From: Actinospica robiniae DSM 44927
GTDB lineage: Bacteria > Actinomycetota > Actinomycetes > Streptomycetales > Catenulisporaceae
Direction of reading: 5' to 3'
Assembly (NCBI RefSeq): GCF_000504285.1
Contig: NZ_KI632511.1
Location: forward strand, 5,081,372 to 5,145,371
Length of the DNA stretch: 64,000 bases
Part shown: in pieces, positions 19,334-29,700 of the stretch
How positions within the stretch are numbered: position 1 is the stretch's first letter
Layout of the letters: every line of letters starts with the position of its first letter
Notes under the pieces: generated by a model
The model's database searches: none
Told to the model about the DNA's origin: nothing
The model's input: the letters and a program-made list of their open reading frames with translations, nothing else
Program-made: the position numbers and the translations under genes

Positions 19334-19818
19334 GCCGTGCCCGGCTGGGCCTCGAACTCCAGCTTCACCGCGTGGCGCATGGCGGCGCGGGCGCGGGAGG
19401 AGTCCTTCGCGGCGTAGTACGCGGCGGCGAGGCGGTACCAGCAGCGCCAGTCCTCGGGCGTGGCCTCGGTCTCGGCCTTGCGGCGGGCGAACAGGGCGTC
19501 GGCCGCCGCGCGATCCACACGGCCGCCGGGGGAACGGGGCAGGCCGTCGATCTCCTCGTAGCGCAGGCCGCCACCGGGGGTCTCGTCATCGTCGAGGGCC
19601 TTGGCCAGACGCTCGGTGGCGAAGCCGAAGCGGATCTCGCGGTAGAGCACCCAGGAGCCGATGAAGCCGAAGATCAGCACCGCCACCCCGAGCACGCCCG
19701 CGGTGACAGAGCCCTTGTCCACCGCGGTGTACAGGGCCAGCACTCCGCGCCAGACGCAGCCGACGAGGTAGAACACGAGCACTGCGCCGAGGATGAAGGC
19801 GGTGGTACGGGCACGCAT
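19315..19818 (-). CDS. TPR-like small membrane protein
   Basis: A 167-residue protein with two membrane helices near the N-terminus (TTAFILGAVLVFYLVGCVW and TAGVLGVAVLIFGFIGSWVL) and a cytoplasmic C-terminal part. Residues about 105-155 contain a TPR-like helical pair (DWRCWYRLAAAYYAAKDSSR, then ARAAMRHAVKLE). I recall a gene of this kind between dapB and thyX in Streptomyces; its function is unknown. The start is an ATG at 19818. It is followed on the same strand by nothing for 2.1 kb and lies downstream of dapB, separated by a short run of repeats. Confidence 0.75.
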   Translation of the reverse strand: MRARTTAFILGAVLVFYLVGCVWRGVLALYTAVDKGSVTAGVLGVAVLIFGFIGSWVLYREIRFGFATERLAKALDDDETPGGGLRYEEIDGLPRSPGGRVDRAAADALFARRKAETEATPEDWRCWYRLAAAYYAAKDSSRARAAMRHAVKLEFEAQPGTAQPSSV

Positions 19819-19854
19819 GTAGATCAGTTCCAGACGTTCGCAGGCTCGTTCTCG

Positions 19855-19938
19855 TTACAGGCTCAAGCTGTGTTCAATGCTTCTTCACAGGCTCAGACTG
19901 TGCTCAAGCTTCTTCACAGGCTCAGATAGTGCTCGAGG
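19855..19938 (-). repeat. Three 29-bp direct repeats over the dapB stop codon
   Basis: Three tandem units cover 19855-19883, 19884-19912 and 19913-19938. On the minus strand each contains a version of GAGCACxxxCTGAGCCTGTGA. The last unit is the real end of dapB (coding EHYLSL and the stop); the other two are copies of it downstream of the gene. The copies differ at a few bases, so the duplication is not brand new. Confidence 0.85.
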
Positions 19939-20666
19939 CCGATCGTCAGCCCGGGGTGCGCGGCGACTTCACGCACGCCGACGACCACGCCGGGCATGAA
20001 CGAGGCGCGGTCGAGGGAGTCGTGGCGCAGCGTCAGGGTCTCGCCCACGCCGCCGAGCAGCACTTCCTGGTGCGCGACCAGGCCGCGCAGGCGCACCGAG
20101 TGGATCGTCACGTCCTGCACCTTGCCGCCGCGGTGGCCGCCCTCGTCGTGCACGGTGGCGTCGGGCGACGGGGCCGTGCCCGCGGCGGTGCGCGCGTCGG
20201 CGATCAGCTGCGCGGTGCGCAGCGCGGTGCCGCTCGGGGCGTCGGCCTTGTCCGGGTGGTGCAGCTCGACGATCTCCACCGACTCGAAGTACGGGGCCGC
20301 CTGGGCCGCGAACTTCATCATCAGGACCGCGCCGAGGGAGAAGTTCGGGGCCACCAGTACGCCCACGCCCGACTCCGGGTTCTCCGCCAGCAGCCGCTGC
20401 ACCTGCTCGATCTTGTCCGGGCCGAAGCCGCTGGTGCCCACGACCACGTGGATGCCGTTGCGGACGCAGAACTCGAGGTTGCCCAGCACGGCGTCCGGGT
20501 GGGTGAAGTCCACCGCGACCCGCGCGCCCGCCTCGACGGCCAGCTTCGGGTCCTCGCCCACGTCGACGCGGGCCACCAGCTCCAGGCCCTCGGCGGCCTC
20601 GACCGCGTCGCACACCTGACGGCCCATCCGGCCGGCCGCGCCGAACACGGCCACAGCGATACTCAC
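19914..20666 (-). CDS. dapB: 4-hydroxy-tetrahydrodipicolinate reductase DapB
   Basis: A 250-residue NAD(P)H-dependent reductase for the second step of diaminopimelate synthesis. It has the Rossmann motif VFGAAGRMGRQV at the N-terminus, VDFTHPDAV, VVGTSGF, APNFSLGAVLM, the catalytic ELHHPDKADAPSGTA stretch, and a C-terminal DRASFMPGVVVGV. The start is a GTG at 20666 whose last bases overlap the TGA stop of the upstream peptidase gene (GTGA), so translation is probably coupled. Its stop-codon region has been tandemly duplicated downstream. Confidence 0.96.
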   Translation of the reverse strand: MSIAVAVFGAAGRMGRQVCDAVEAAEGLELVARVDVGEDPKLAVEAGARVAVDFTHPDAVLGNLEFCVRNGIHVVVGTSGFGPDKIEQVQRLLAENPESGVGVLVAPNFSLGAVLMMKFAAQAAPYFESVEIVELHHPDKADAPSGTALRTAQLIADARTAAGTAPSPDATVHDEGGHRGGKVQDVTIHSVRLRGLVAHQEVLLGGVGETLTLRHDSLDRASFMPGVVVGVREVAAHPGLTIGLEHYLSL

Positions 20667-22051
20667 GAGAAATCCTCGACGTTCTGGTAGGGACCGACGA
20701 CCGCCGTGGCCGGGGCCGTCGCCAACAGTTCGGCGGCGACCCGCCGCACCTCGTCCATGGTCACCGCGCCCATGCGCTCGAGCACTTCGTCCACCGACAG
20801 ATGCTGACCGTAGACCAACTCGCTCTTGCCCAGCCGGCTCATCCGCGATCCGGTATCCTCCAGCCCCAGCACGGTGCCGCCGCGCAGCTGGCCGATGCCG
20901 AGGGCGAGCTCGCTCTCGCTGATCCCGTCCGCCGCGGCCTTGCCGATCTCGTCCCGGCACAGCGAGAGCACCTCGCGCAGCTTCTTCGGCTGGCAGCCCG
21001 CGTAGACGCCGAAGGCGCCGGAGTCGGTGAACTGGGTGGCGAAGCTGTAGACCGAGTAGGCCAGCCCGCGCTTCTCCCGGACCTCCTGGAACAGCCGGGA
21101 GGACATGCCGCCGCCGAGCACCGCGGCCAGCACGCCCAGCGCCCAGCGCCGGTCGTCGAGCCGGTTGACGCCCGGGGTGCCGAGCACGAGGTGCGCCTGC
21201 TCGGTCTTCTTGCCCAGCAGCCGCACCGCGGGGGCCAGGGTGAGCGGGGCCGGTCCGGCCGCCGCGTCCAGTTCGGCCCGGGAGACGTTCGGGCCGAGCT
21301 CCCGGTCCAGGCTGATGTGCGAGTGCCGGGCGACCTGCTCGAAGCCCGCCCACACCAGTTCGACCACGTGCTCGTGGGTCAGGTTGCCGGCCGCGGCCAC
21401 CACCAGGTTGGGCCCGGTGTAGTGGCTGCGGTAGTGCTCGGCGATCTGGTCCCGGGAGAGCTCGCGCACCGAGTCGACCGAGCCGGCGATCGGCCGGCCG
21501 AGCGGGGTGTCGCCCCACAGCGCCAGCGAGAACTCCTCGTGCACCAGGTCGCCCGGGTCGTCCTCGGTCATGGCGATCTCTTCGAGGATCACCCCGCGCT
21601 CGGACTCGACGTCCTGCTCGCGCAGCAGCGCCGCGCCCACCACGTCGGTGAGCACGTCCGCGGCCAGCGGCAGGTCGGCGTCGAGCACCCGCGCGTAGTA
21701 GCAGGTGTACTCCTTCGTGGTGAAGGCGTTGATATCCCCGCCGACCGCCTCGATCTCGGCCGAGATGTCCAGGGCGCTGCGCCGCGGCGTGCCCTTGAAC
21801 AGCAGGTGCTCGAGGAAGTGGCTGGCGCCGGCCACCGCGGGAGACTCGTCCCGCGAGCCGACGCCCACCCATATCCCGATCGAGACCGAGCGCACCAGCG
21901 GCATCGCCTCGGTCACCACCCGGATGCCGCCGGGCAGGACGGTCCGACGCACCGCGCCGGACCCGTCCGTGCCCTCGAGCAGCAGCTCTCCGCCCGCCGG
22001 CTCACCCTCCGTATAGGCGGCGGCCGAGATCACCTCGACGGAGTCGCTCAC
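20663..22051 (-). CDS. M16 family zinc peptidase (processing-protease type)
   Basis: A 462-residue peptidase with the inverted zinc motif HxxEH as H78-F-L-E81-H82 (HFLEHLLFKGT) and a downstream glutamate in ERGVILEEIAMTEDDP around residues 145-160 as third ligand. The second M16 lobe follows. Such proteins cleave short peptides or exported fragments in the cytoplasm; the substrate is unknown. The start is a GTG at 22051, preceded by GAGAGG, 54 bp after pnp. Its stop overlaps the dapB start, so pnp, this gene and dapB probably form one transcript. Confidence 0.93.
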   Translation of the reverse strand: MSDSVEVISAAAYTEGEPAGGELLLEGTDGSGAVRRTVLPGGIRVVTEAMPLVRSVSIGIWVGVGSRDESPAVAGASHFLEHLLFKGTPRRSALDISAEIEAVGGDINAFTTKEYTCYYARVLDADLPLAADVLTDVVGAALLREQDVESERGVILEEIAMTEDDPGDLVHEEFSLALWGDTPLGRPIAGSVDSVRELSRDQIAEHYRSHYTGPNLVVAAAGNLTHEHVVELVWAGFEQVARHSHISLDRELGPNVSRAELDAAAGPAPLTLAPAVRLLGKKTEQAHLVLGTPGVNRLDDRRWALGVLAAVLGGGMSSRLFQEVREKRGLAYSVYSFATQFTDSGAFGVYAGCQPKKLREVLSLCRDEIGKAAADGISESELALGIGQLRGGTVLGLEDTGSRMSRLGKSELVYGQHLSVDEVLERMGAVTMDEVRRVAAELLATAPATAVVGPYQNVEDFS

Positions 22052-22105
22052 CTGACGCCTCTCTGCTCTCTGCGCGGCTGTGCTTGTGCTGCGGACCTGC
22101 GTCGG

Positions 22106-24316
22106 CTACGACGCCTGCGGGGCCGCGGCCTCTTCCTCGGCGACCACCGGGGCGAGCGAGAGCTTGCCGCGCTGGTCGATCTCGGAGATCTCGACCTGGA
22201 TCTTGTCGCCGACCTTGACCACGTCGTCGACGTTCTCCACCCGCTTGCCGCCGGCGATCTTGCGCAGCTGCGAGATGTGCAGCAGGCCGTCCTTGCCGGG
22301 CATCAGCGAGACGAAGGCGCCGAAGGCGGTGGTCTTCACGACCGTGCCCAGGAAGCGCTCGCCCACCTCGGGCATGGTCGGGTTGGCGATCTGGTTGATC
22401 GTCGCCCGGGCCTGCTCCGCCGCGGCGCCGGTGGTGGCGCCGATGTAGATGGTGCCGTCGTCCTCGATGGTGATCTCGGCGCCGGTGTCCTCCTGGATCT
22501 GGTTGATCATCTTGCCCTTCGGGCCGATGACCTCGCCGATCTTGTCCACCGGGATCTTCACCGTGATGATGCGCGGCGCGAGCTCGGACATCTCGTCCGG
22601 CACGTCGATCGCCTCGAGCATCACGTCGAGCACGTGCAGGCGCGCCTCGCGGGCCTGCTTGAGCGCCTGGCCGAGCACCTCGGCCGGGATGCCGTCGAGC
22701 TTGGTGTCGAGCTGCAGCGCGGTGACGAAGTCCTTCGTGCCGGCGACCTTGAAGTCCATGTCGCCGAACGCGTCCTCGGCGCCGAGGATGTCGGTCAGCG
22801 CCACGTACTGGGTCTTGCCCTCGATCTCGGCCGAGACCAGGCCCATCGCGATGCCCGCGACCGGCGCCTTGAGCGGCACGCCGGCGTTGAGCAGGGACAT
22901 GGTCGAGGCGCAGACCGAGCCCATCGAGGTCGAGCCGTTGGAGCCGAGGGCCTCGGAGACCTGCCGGATCGCGTACGGGAACTCCTCGCGGGTCGGCAGC
23001 ACCGGCACCAGCGCCCGCTCGGCCAGCGCGCCGTGGCCGATCTCGCGCCGCTTGGGCGAGCCCACCCGGCCGGTCTCGCCGGTGGAGTAGGGCGGGAAGT
23101 TGTAGTTGTGCATGTAGCGCTTGCGGTTCTCCGGGTTCAGCGTGTCGATCTGCTGTTCCATCCGGAGCATGTTGAGCGTGGTGATGCCCAGGATCTGGGT
23201 CTCGCCGCGCTCGAACAGGGCCGAGCCGTGCACCCGCGGAACCGTGTCGACCTCGGCCGACAGGGCGCGGATGTCGGTCACGCCGCGGCCGTCGATGCGC
23301 ACCCGGTCCCGGATGATGCGCTCGCGCACCAGCTTCTTGGTCAGCGAGCGGTAGGCGCCGGAGATCTCCTTCTCCCGGCCCTCGAACTGGCCGGCGAGCT
23401 TCTCGAGCGTCACGGCCTTGAGCCGGTCCTGCTCGGTCTCGCGCTCCTGCTTGCCGGCGATGGTCATCGCGGCGGCGAGCTCGGCGGAGACGGACGCGGC
23501 CACGGCCTCGTACACGTCGTCCTGGTAGTCGAGGTAGCGGGGGAACTCGGCGACCGGCTTGGCCGCCTGCTTCGCCAGCTCGGCCTGGGCCCGGCACAGC
23601 TCCTTGATGAAGGGCTTGGCGGCGTCGAGGCCCTCGGCCACGATCTCCTCGGTCGGGGCGCCCGCGCCCTCGCCGACCAGGGTGATGGTCTTGTCGGTGG
23701 CCTCGGCCTCGACCATCATGATGGCCACGTCGCCGTCGGGCAGCACCCGGCCGGCCACGACCATGTCGAAGACCGCGCTCTGCAGCTCCTCGTGGGTCGG
23801 GAAGGCGACCCACTGGCCCTCGATCAGGCCGACGCGCACGCCGCCGATCGGGCCGGAGAAGGGCAGGCCGGCCAGCTGGGTGGAGGCGGAGGCCGCGTTG
23901 ATCGCGATCACGTCGTAGAGGTGCTGCGGGTGCAGCGCCATCACGGTGCACACGATCTGGATCTCGTTGCGCAGGCCCTTGGCGAAGGACGGGCGCAGCG
24001 GCCGGTCGATCAGGCGGCAGGTGAGGATGGCGTCCTCGGAGGGCCGGCCCTCACGGCGGAAGAACGATCCGGGGATGCGCCCGGCCGCGTACATGCGCTC
24101 CTCGACGTCGACGGTCAGCGGGAAGAAGTCCAGCTGGTCCTTCGGTGTCTTGGAGTAGGTGGTGGCCGACAGGACCATGGTCTCGTCGTCCAGGTAGGCC
24201 ACGGCGGACCCCGCCGCCTGCCGGGCCAGACGCCCGGTCTCGAACGTGACCTTCCGGGTGCCGAAGCGCCCGTTGTCGATGACCGCCTCGGTCGTCGCGA
24301 TCTCGGAACCCTCCAT
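22106..24316 (-). CDS. pnp: Polyribonucleotide nucleotidyltransferase PNPase
   Basis: A 736-residue 3'-5' phosphorolytic exoribonuclease, which in actinobacteria also makes polynucleotide 3' tails. The two RNase PH cores are visible: the first has [17 protein letters not shown], and the second has [13 protein letters not shown] and [25 protein letters not shown] domain ([20 protein letters not shown]) and an S1 domain ([20 protein letters not shown]) close the protein. The ATG at 24316 is chosen over upstream in-frame starts because AAAGGAGG lies seven bases before it and the N-terminus then matches the family. It follows rpsO, as in many bacteria. Confidence 0.97.
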   Translation of the reverse strand: MEGSEIATTEAVIDNGRFGTRKVTFETGRLARQAAGSAVAYLDDETMVLSATTYSKTPKDQLDFFPLTVDVEERMYAAGRIPGSFFRREGRPSEDAILTCRLIDRPLRPSFAKGLRNEIQIVCTVMALHPQHLYDVIAINAASASTQLAGLPFSGPIGGVRVGLIEGQWVAFPTHEELQSAVFDMVVAGRVLPDGDVAIMMVEAEATDKTITLVGEGAGAPTEEIVAEGLDAAKPFIKELCRAQAELAKQAAKPVAEFPRYLDYQDDVYEAVAASVSAELAAAMTIAGKQERETEQDRLKAVTLEKLAGQFEGREKEISGAYRSLTKKLVRERIIRDRVRIDGRGVTDIRALSAEVDTVPRVHGSALFERGETQILGITTLNMLRMEQQIDTLNPENRKRYMHNYNFPPYSTGETGRVGSPKRREIGHGALAERALVPVLPTREEFPYAIRQVSEALGSNGSTSMGSVCASTMSLLNAGVPLKAPVAGIAMGLVSAEIEGKTQYVALTDILGAEDAFGDMDFKVAGTKDFVTALQLDTKLDGIPAEVLGQALKQAREARLHVLDVMLEAIDVPDEMSELAPRIITVKIPVDKIGEVIGPKGKMINQIQEDTGAEITIEDDGTIYIGATTGAAAEQARATINQIANPTMPEVGERFLGTVVKTTAFGAFVSLMPGKDGLLHISQLRKIAGGKRVENVDDVVKVGDKIQVEISEIDQRGKLSLAPVVAEEEAAAPQAS

Positions 24317-24651
24317 GGGTTCCCTCCTTTGGTGTGAGCTGGAACGCGACGGGCTCACCTCTGATGACCAGGGACCGGTCTCCGATCGAAGCCGCCGTAT
24401 ACGTCCGCGCGGCGGGCCCGTTGGCCTGCCGCGGTCGGACGGATTCCGACGGCCACTACCGAAGATCGGTACACCGGCGTCGCTGTTCCGGTCGTTTCCT
24501 CTTCTTTTTATCCACAGCCACGCTAACCCATGCGGCTGCCTCTCGGCACCAAGACGCCCCGACGGGCGCCCCGCTACCCCTCGGACGCACCGCACCCGCG
24601 GCGGTGCCGGGGGCGGGGCGCCGTGGATCTTGGTGCGGCCGAGTACGGCGA
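24317..24651 (-). other. pnp leader region
   Basis: This stretch between the rpsO terminator and pnp holds no gene. It contains a short hairpin at 24434-24450 (GTCGGA-CGGAT-TCCGAC) and an AT-rich patch around 24500-24520. In other bacteria pnp leaders fold and are cut by RNase III for autoregulation; nothing here proves that. Confidence 0.4.
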
Positions 24652-24686
24652 GGGAGCGGCACCCGAGCCTTCCGGGTACCGCTCCC
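24652..24686 (-). terminator. Terminator or attenuator between rpsO and pnp
   Basis: A 14-bp stem with one mismatch or wobble (GGGAGCGGCACCCG against CGGGTACCGCTCCC) lies 16 bp downstream of the rpsO stop. Confidence 0.8.
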
Positions 24687-24702
24687 GTGGTTCTTGTGCC
24701 GA

Positions 24703-24972
24703 CTAGCGGCGCAGCCCCAACCGCTCGATCAGCGAGCGGTAGCGCGTGATGTCCTTGTGCGCCAGGTACTTCAGCAGCCGGCGGCGCTTGCCGACCAGCT
24801 GCAGCAGGCCACGACGCGAGTGGTGGTCGTGCTTGTGCAGCTTGACGTGCTCGGTCAGGTCGTTGATACGCTTGGTGAGCAGCGCGACCTGCACCTCCGG
24901 GGAACCGGTGTCACCCTCGACCGTCGCGTACTCGGTCATGATCTGCTTCTTCGTGGCGATGTCCAGGGACAC
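24703..24972 (-). CDS. rpsO: 30S ribosomal protein S15
   Basis: An 89-residue S15 with the family signatures [33 protein letters not shown] and [10 protein letters not shown]. It binds 16S rRNA and helps nucleate the 30S platform. The start is taken as the GTG at 24972, which gives the usual S15 length and has GAGGAG upstream; an ATG further out would add 42 residues not found in S15. Confidence 0.97.
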   Translation of the reverse strand: MSLDIATKKQIMTEYATVEGDTGSPEVQVALLTKRINDLTEHVKLHKHDHHSRRGLLQLVGKRRRLLKYLAHKDITRYRSLIERLGLRR

Positions 24973-25108
24973 GCGCGACTCCTCGTCGGCTGCGGGCCCG
25001 CCACGGTAGGTGTCACGCGGCGGTATCGAACCCGACGGGCAGTCTACCAGCGCGACAGGGCCCGCCCGGACCGTCGGATCCGAGGGGCCCCGTCGCACGG
25101 GTGAGCGG

Positions 25109-26545
25109 TCAGTGACCGACCGACTGCACCGTGTTGTACACCGCCAGCACGCCGAGCAGCACCGGGATGACCGAGGCCAGCAGCAGCGCGTCGAGCATGT
25201 CCACCGTGCGGGCCCAGCGCGGCGAGAGCGAGCGGCCCGGCAGCGCGTAGCCGACCAGCAGCAGGAGCAGGCCGACCGCCAGCACCACGGCGAAGTACCA
25301 GGTCTGCCGGGCCGTGGCCGAGAGCTGCAGGGTCGCGCCGACCAGCAGGATCGTCTCGGTGATCACGCCGCCGCCGATCAGCGCCGTGACCTGGGGGGTG
25401 CGCCGCAGCAGCCGGGCCCGGGAGACGAGCACCAGGCCGAGGATGCCGGCCATGCCCTGCGCCCAGGCGCCGCCGCCGCTGTGCAGCGTGGTGAACGAGA
25501 GCGTCAGCGCGCACACGACCGTCACCAGCGCGCAGGCCGCGACCAGGCCGGTGAGCAGTTCGTGGCCGCGCCGGGTGCGCCGGGCCATGGCCTCGGTGTC
25601 CACCGGGTCGTCGTTGCCGGCCGGCAGGGTCGCGCGCTGCTGCTGCCCGCCCGGGCCCACCTGCGGGGCGCCGTCGATCAGCTGCGGCATCGGGAAGCGC
25701 ACCAGCCGCATGGCCAGGCCCGGCAGGAAGCCGATCGCGGCGACGGCCACGGTGCCGGCCCCGGCCGCGAGCTTGACCGGATCGGCGTGGGTGGCCAGGC
25801 CCACCGCGGCGGTCAGCGCGCCGATGGTGCCGGCGATGCCCGCGGCCAGGTAGACCTCGTCGTGCTCCTCCTGCACCACCCCGCCGATCACCGCGACCAC
25901 CAGCACCGCCGCGCAGGCGACCAGGAAGTGGCTGCGGCCCAGGCCCGCGGTCTGGCTCAGCGACAGCACGCCGAGGCCGGCCAGGAACGCGTAGGGCACC
26001 GCGCAGCCGCCGAGCACCGCGCCGCCGACGTGGTCCTTGTAAGAACGCGAGCACACGCCGCCGGAGACGGTCAGCAGCACGGCCAGGATGGCGGCCACGG
26101 CCGCGGGCATCCCGTGCGGGTCGGCCGAGGTCCACAGCACCCAGGCGCCCACCGCGAGCATCATCGAGCCGCCGATCAGCCCGAGCCGGCGGAAGTGCGG
26201 GGCCGACCACATCCGCTTGTCGTCCGCGACCGAGCGCACGATCGCGTCCACCACGTCGTCGTAGACCGGCGGCGGCAGCGTCTCGGTGGCAGCACGCAGA
26301 TAAAGAAGGTCTCCGTTGCGCACGCCCTGGGCGGAGAGCGACAGGCCCGTGTCGAGCTCGCCGCCGTCCAGCCGGGCCATGGCGAATCCCGAGTGCGCGC
26401 CCTCGTTCTGCCACTGGTCGGCCATCCGCAGGATGTCCGGCAGCAACTCGGCCAGCGGCACATCCTCCGGCAGCGCGACGTCCACCCGCACGTCCGGAGC
26501 CACCACCGTGATACGACAGAACCCTGTCATGACATTGGCAGCCAC
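25109..26545 (-). CDS. eccD: Type VII secretion membrane protein EccD
   Basis: A 478-residue EccD. The N-terminal 90 residues form the ubiquitin-like (YukD) domain ([20 protein letters not shown], then NGDLLYLR), followed by about 11 hydrophobic helices that form the central part of the ESX membrane complex. A GTG at 26545 is preferred because GGGAGG lies nine bases upstream and it gives a short N-terminus as in homologues; an ATG at 26530 is the alternative. It diverges from eccC across a 202-bp control region. The 136 bp between eccD and rpsO hold no clear gene. Confidence 0.94.
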   Translation of the reverse strand: MAANVMTGFCRITVVAPDVRVDVALPEDVPLAELLPDILRMADQWQNEGAHSGFAMARLDGGELDTGLSLSAQGVRNGDLLYLRAATETLPPPVYDDVVDAIVRSVADDKRMWSAPHFRRLGLIGGSMMLAVGAWVLWTSADPHGMPAAVAAILAVLLTVSGGVCSRSYKDHVGGAVLGGCAVPYAFLAGLGVLSLSQTAGLGRSHFLVACAAVLVVAVIGGVVQEEHDEVYLAAGIAGTIGALTAAVGLATHADPVKLAAGAGTVAVAAIGFLPGLAMRLVRFPMPQLIDGAPQVGPGGQQQRATLPAGNDDPVDTEAMARRTRRGHELLTGLVAACALVTVVCALTLSFTTLHSGGGAWAQGMAGILGLVLVSRARLLRRTPQVTALIGGGVITETILLVGATLQLSATARQTWYFAVVLAVGLLLLLVGYALPGRSLSPRWARTVDMLDALLLASVIPVLLGVLAVYNTVQSVGH

Positions 26546-26640
26546 TTCCCTGCCCCTCCCGTTTTCGAAACGCTCGCAGCTTGTCGCCGCCGTACGCGAC
26601 CCTCGACCTGCGCCGGGTACGACCATCGGCGCATCCTGAT

Positions 26641-26707
26641 GAACTGTCTACGCGCGCCCGAGCATACTAGACTCCACCGCAACTGCCAGTTCTGCGATAT
26701 CGAACTG
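26641..26707. promoter_or_regulatory. GAACTG repeats in the eccD-eccC control region
   Basis: GAACTG occurs at 26641-26646 and 26702-26707 and its complement CAGTTC at 26687-26692. The last two form an inverted repeat with a nine-base spacer, about 40 bp before the eccC start. They may bind a regulator of the divergent ESX genes. Short motifs like this can arise by chance. Confidence 0.3.
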
Positions 26708-26732
26708 CTGCACAGAATCTTGAGTGGGTCAC

Positions 26733-26740
26733 GGGAGGGG
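26733..26740 (+). promoter_or_regulatory. Ribosome binding site fixing a TTG start for eccC
   Basis: GGGAGGGG lies seven bases before the TTG at 26748. An upstream in-frame GTG at 26724 would place this site inside the gene, so the TTG is the better start. Confidence 0.75.
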
Positions 26741-26747
26741 CACGGTT

Positions 26748-29700
26748 TTGAGTACCGTCGTCGTCAAGCGCCCGCCGCGGGTACATCCGCCGCAGGTGCC
26801 ATCGGGAGAGGTGTACCTCGAGCCGCCGCCGGAGCTCGCCCGGGCGGGCAAGGGCGGCGCGGCGCTGATGCAGGCGCTGCCGATGCTGGGGATGCTCGGC
26901 TCGGTCGGCTTCTTCTTCATGCCCGGCAGCAACATCATGATGAAGATGATGGGCGGCATGACCGTCCTGGGCTCGCTGGGCATGCTCACCCAGAGCATGG
27001 GCAAGAAGGGGAACAAGGGCAAGACGGCCGACGCGCGCCGGGACTATCTGCGCTACCTGAGCCAGATGCGCCAGCAGGTGCGCAAGACCCAGCAGCAGCA
27101 GTACACCGCGCAGATGTGGTCGCACCCTGATCCCGCGCACCTGTGGGCGATCGTGACCAGCGGCCAGCGGCTGTGGGAGCGGCGCCCGAACGACCCCGAC
27201 TTCGTCCAGGTGCGCCTCGGCACCGGCTCGCAGCGGCTGGCCACGCCGCTCGTCGCACCGGAGACCGCGCCGGTCGACGAGCTCGAACCCATCTGCGCGG
27301 ACGCGCTGCGCCGCTTCATCACCGTGCAGGGCATGCTGGACAAGCTGCCGATGGCGGTCCCGCTGCGCTCGTTCTGGCACGTGCTGATCAGCTCGGCCGG
27401 CGAGGGCACCCCGGAGGACGCCCGCGGCCATGCCAGGGCCCTGCTGGCGCAGCTGGCCTCCTTCCACGCCCCGGACGAGGTGCGGGTGTGCGTGGTCGCG
27501 GCGGAGAACCGGCAGCAGTACTGGGAATGGGTCAAGTGGCTGCCGCACGCGCAGCACCCCAAGCAGACCGACGCGGCCGGCTCGGTGCGCCTGGTCTACT
27601 CGGACGCGAGCGAGCTCGAGGAGGCGCTGGGCAGCGAGCTGCTCGACCGTCCGCGCTTCGCCCGCGACAACCACCCGATCCTGGACCAGCCGCACCTGAT
27701 CGTGGTGGTGGACGGGGCCCGCGCCAGCGGCGACTCGATCCTGCTGCACGGCGAGGGCATCCAGGGCGTGACCATCGTCGAGATCGACGCCGAGGGCCAC
27801 GCCGGCCTGGTGCGCGGCGGCGTCCACATGGCCCTGGACGGCGACAAGCTGCGGGTGGAGACCTCCTCCGGCGCCTCGTTCAGCGGGGTGGGCGACCGGC
27901 TCTCGATCGCGCAGGCCGAGGCGCTGGCCCGGCAGCTGGCGCCGCTGCGGGTGGGCGGCGGCGGCGACGGCGACGAGCCGCTGATGAGTGCGCTGGACTT
28001 CACCGACCTGATGGGCATCGGCGACCCGGGCTCGTTCGACACCCGCAAGGGTTGGAAGCGGCTGAGCCCGCAGGACCGGCTGCGCGTGCCGATCGGGATC
28101 GGCGAGAACGGCGAGCCGGTGATCCTGGACATCAAGGAAGCGGCCATGGGCGGCATGGGCCCGCACGGCCTGTGCATCGGGGCCACCGGTTCCGGCAAGT
28201 CCGAGGTGCTCAGGACCCTGGTGCTCGCGCTCGCGGTGACGCACTCCTCGGAGGGCCTCAACTTCGTCCTGTCCGACTTCAAGGGCGGCGCGACCTTCGC
28301 CGGCATGGCGACGATGCCGCACACCGCGGCCGTGATCACCAACATGGCGGACGACCTGACCATGGTCGACCGCATGCGCGACGCCATCGTCGGCGAGATG
28401 AACCGGCGTCAGGAGCTGCTGCGCGACGGCGGCAACTTCAAGAACATCCACGACTACGAGAAGGCCCGTTCGGCCGGGGCGCAGCTGACCCCGATGCCGA
28501 ACCTGCTGATCGTGCTCGACGAGTTCTCCGAGATGCTCACGGCCAAGCCGGACTTCCTCGACCTGTTCATCCAGATCGGCCGGATCGGCCGTTCGCTCGG
28601 CGTGCACCTGCTGCTGGCCTCGCAGCGCCTGGAGGAGGGCAAGCTGCGCGGCCTGGACACCTACCTGTCCTACCGGCTGGGCCTCAAGACCTTCTCCGCG
28701 GCCGAATCGCGGGTCGTGCTCGGCGTGCCGGACGCGTTCAACCTGCCCTCGATCCCCGGTTCCGGCTACCTCAAGACGGTCGGCGCCGAGGGCGGCCAGG
28801 GTCCGGGCACCCGGTTCAAGGCCGCGTACGTCTCCGGGCCCTACCGCCCGCAGACCCGCACCACGGTGGAGCGCAAGCTCGACCACCGCCGCCCGACCCT
28901 GTTCACCGCCGCGTACATCGAGCCGGAGCGGGTCGACCAGCCGGTGGCCGTGGTCAAGTCGCACGACGATGACGACGCGCTGGTCGACACCGTGCTCGAC
29001 GTGCTGGTGCGGCAGATGGAGGGCGAAGGCCTGCCCGCGCACCAGGTATGGCTGCCGCCGCTGGCCGAGCCCCCCACGCTGGACCAGCTGATGCCGGGCA
29101 TCCAGGCCACCGCGGACCGCGGCCTGACCGCCACCGGGTACTCCGGGGCCGGCCGCCTGGTGGTGCCGATCGCCATCGCGGACAAGCCGATCGAGCAGAA
29201 GCGCGAGGTCTACCAGCTCGACCTGTCCGGCGCCGCCGGCCACGCCGTGGTCGTGGGCGGTCCGCGCACCGGAAAGTCCACCCTGGTGCGCACGCTGCTG
29301 ACCGGCCTCGCGCTCGGGCACACCCCGCTGGAGACGCAGTTCTTCTGCCTGGACTTCGGCGGCGGCTCGCTGATGAGCCTGCAGGGCCTGCCGCACATGT
29401 CCGGCATCGGCACCCGGCTCGACGTGGACATCGTGCGCCGGATCGTGAGCGAGGTCGTCGGGATCCTGGACAAGCGGGAGGAGACCTTCCGCGCCAACCA
29501 GATCGACTCCATCGGCACCTTCCGGGCCCGGCGGGCCCGCGGCGAGCTGCCCGGCGAGGCGTTCGGCGACGTGTTCCTGATCGTGGACGGCTGGCAGACG
29601 CTCAAGAGCGAGTTCGAGCAGCTCGAGCAGGACCTGCTCGACATCGCCCAGCGCGGCCTCGGCTTCGGCGTGCACGTGATCATCACCGCCGCGCGCTGGG

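Noticed and set aside
20801-24337. A 1178-codon plus-strand frame opposite the M16 peptidase and pnp
   Set aside because: It crosses two genes with catalytic motifs on the minus strand; composition is that of an antisense shadow.
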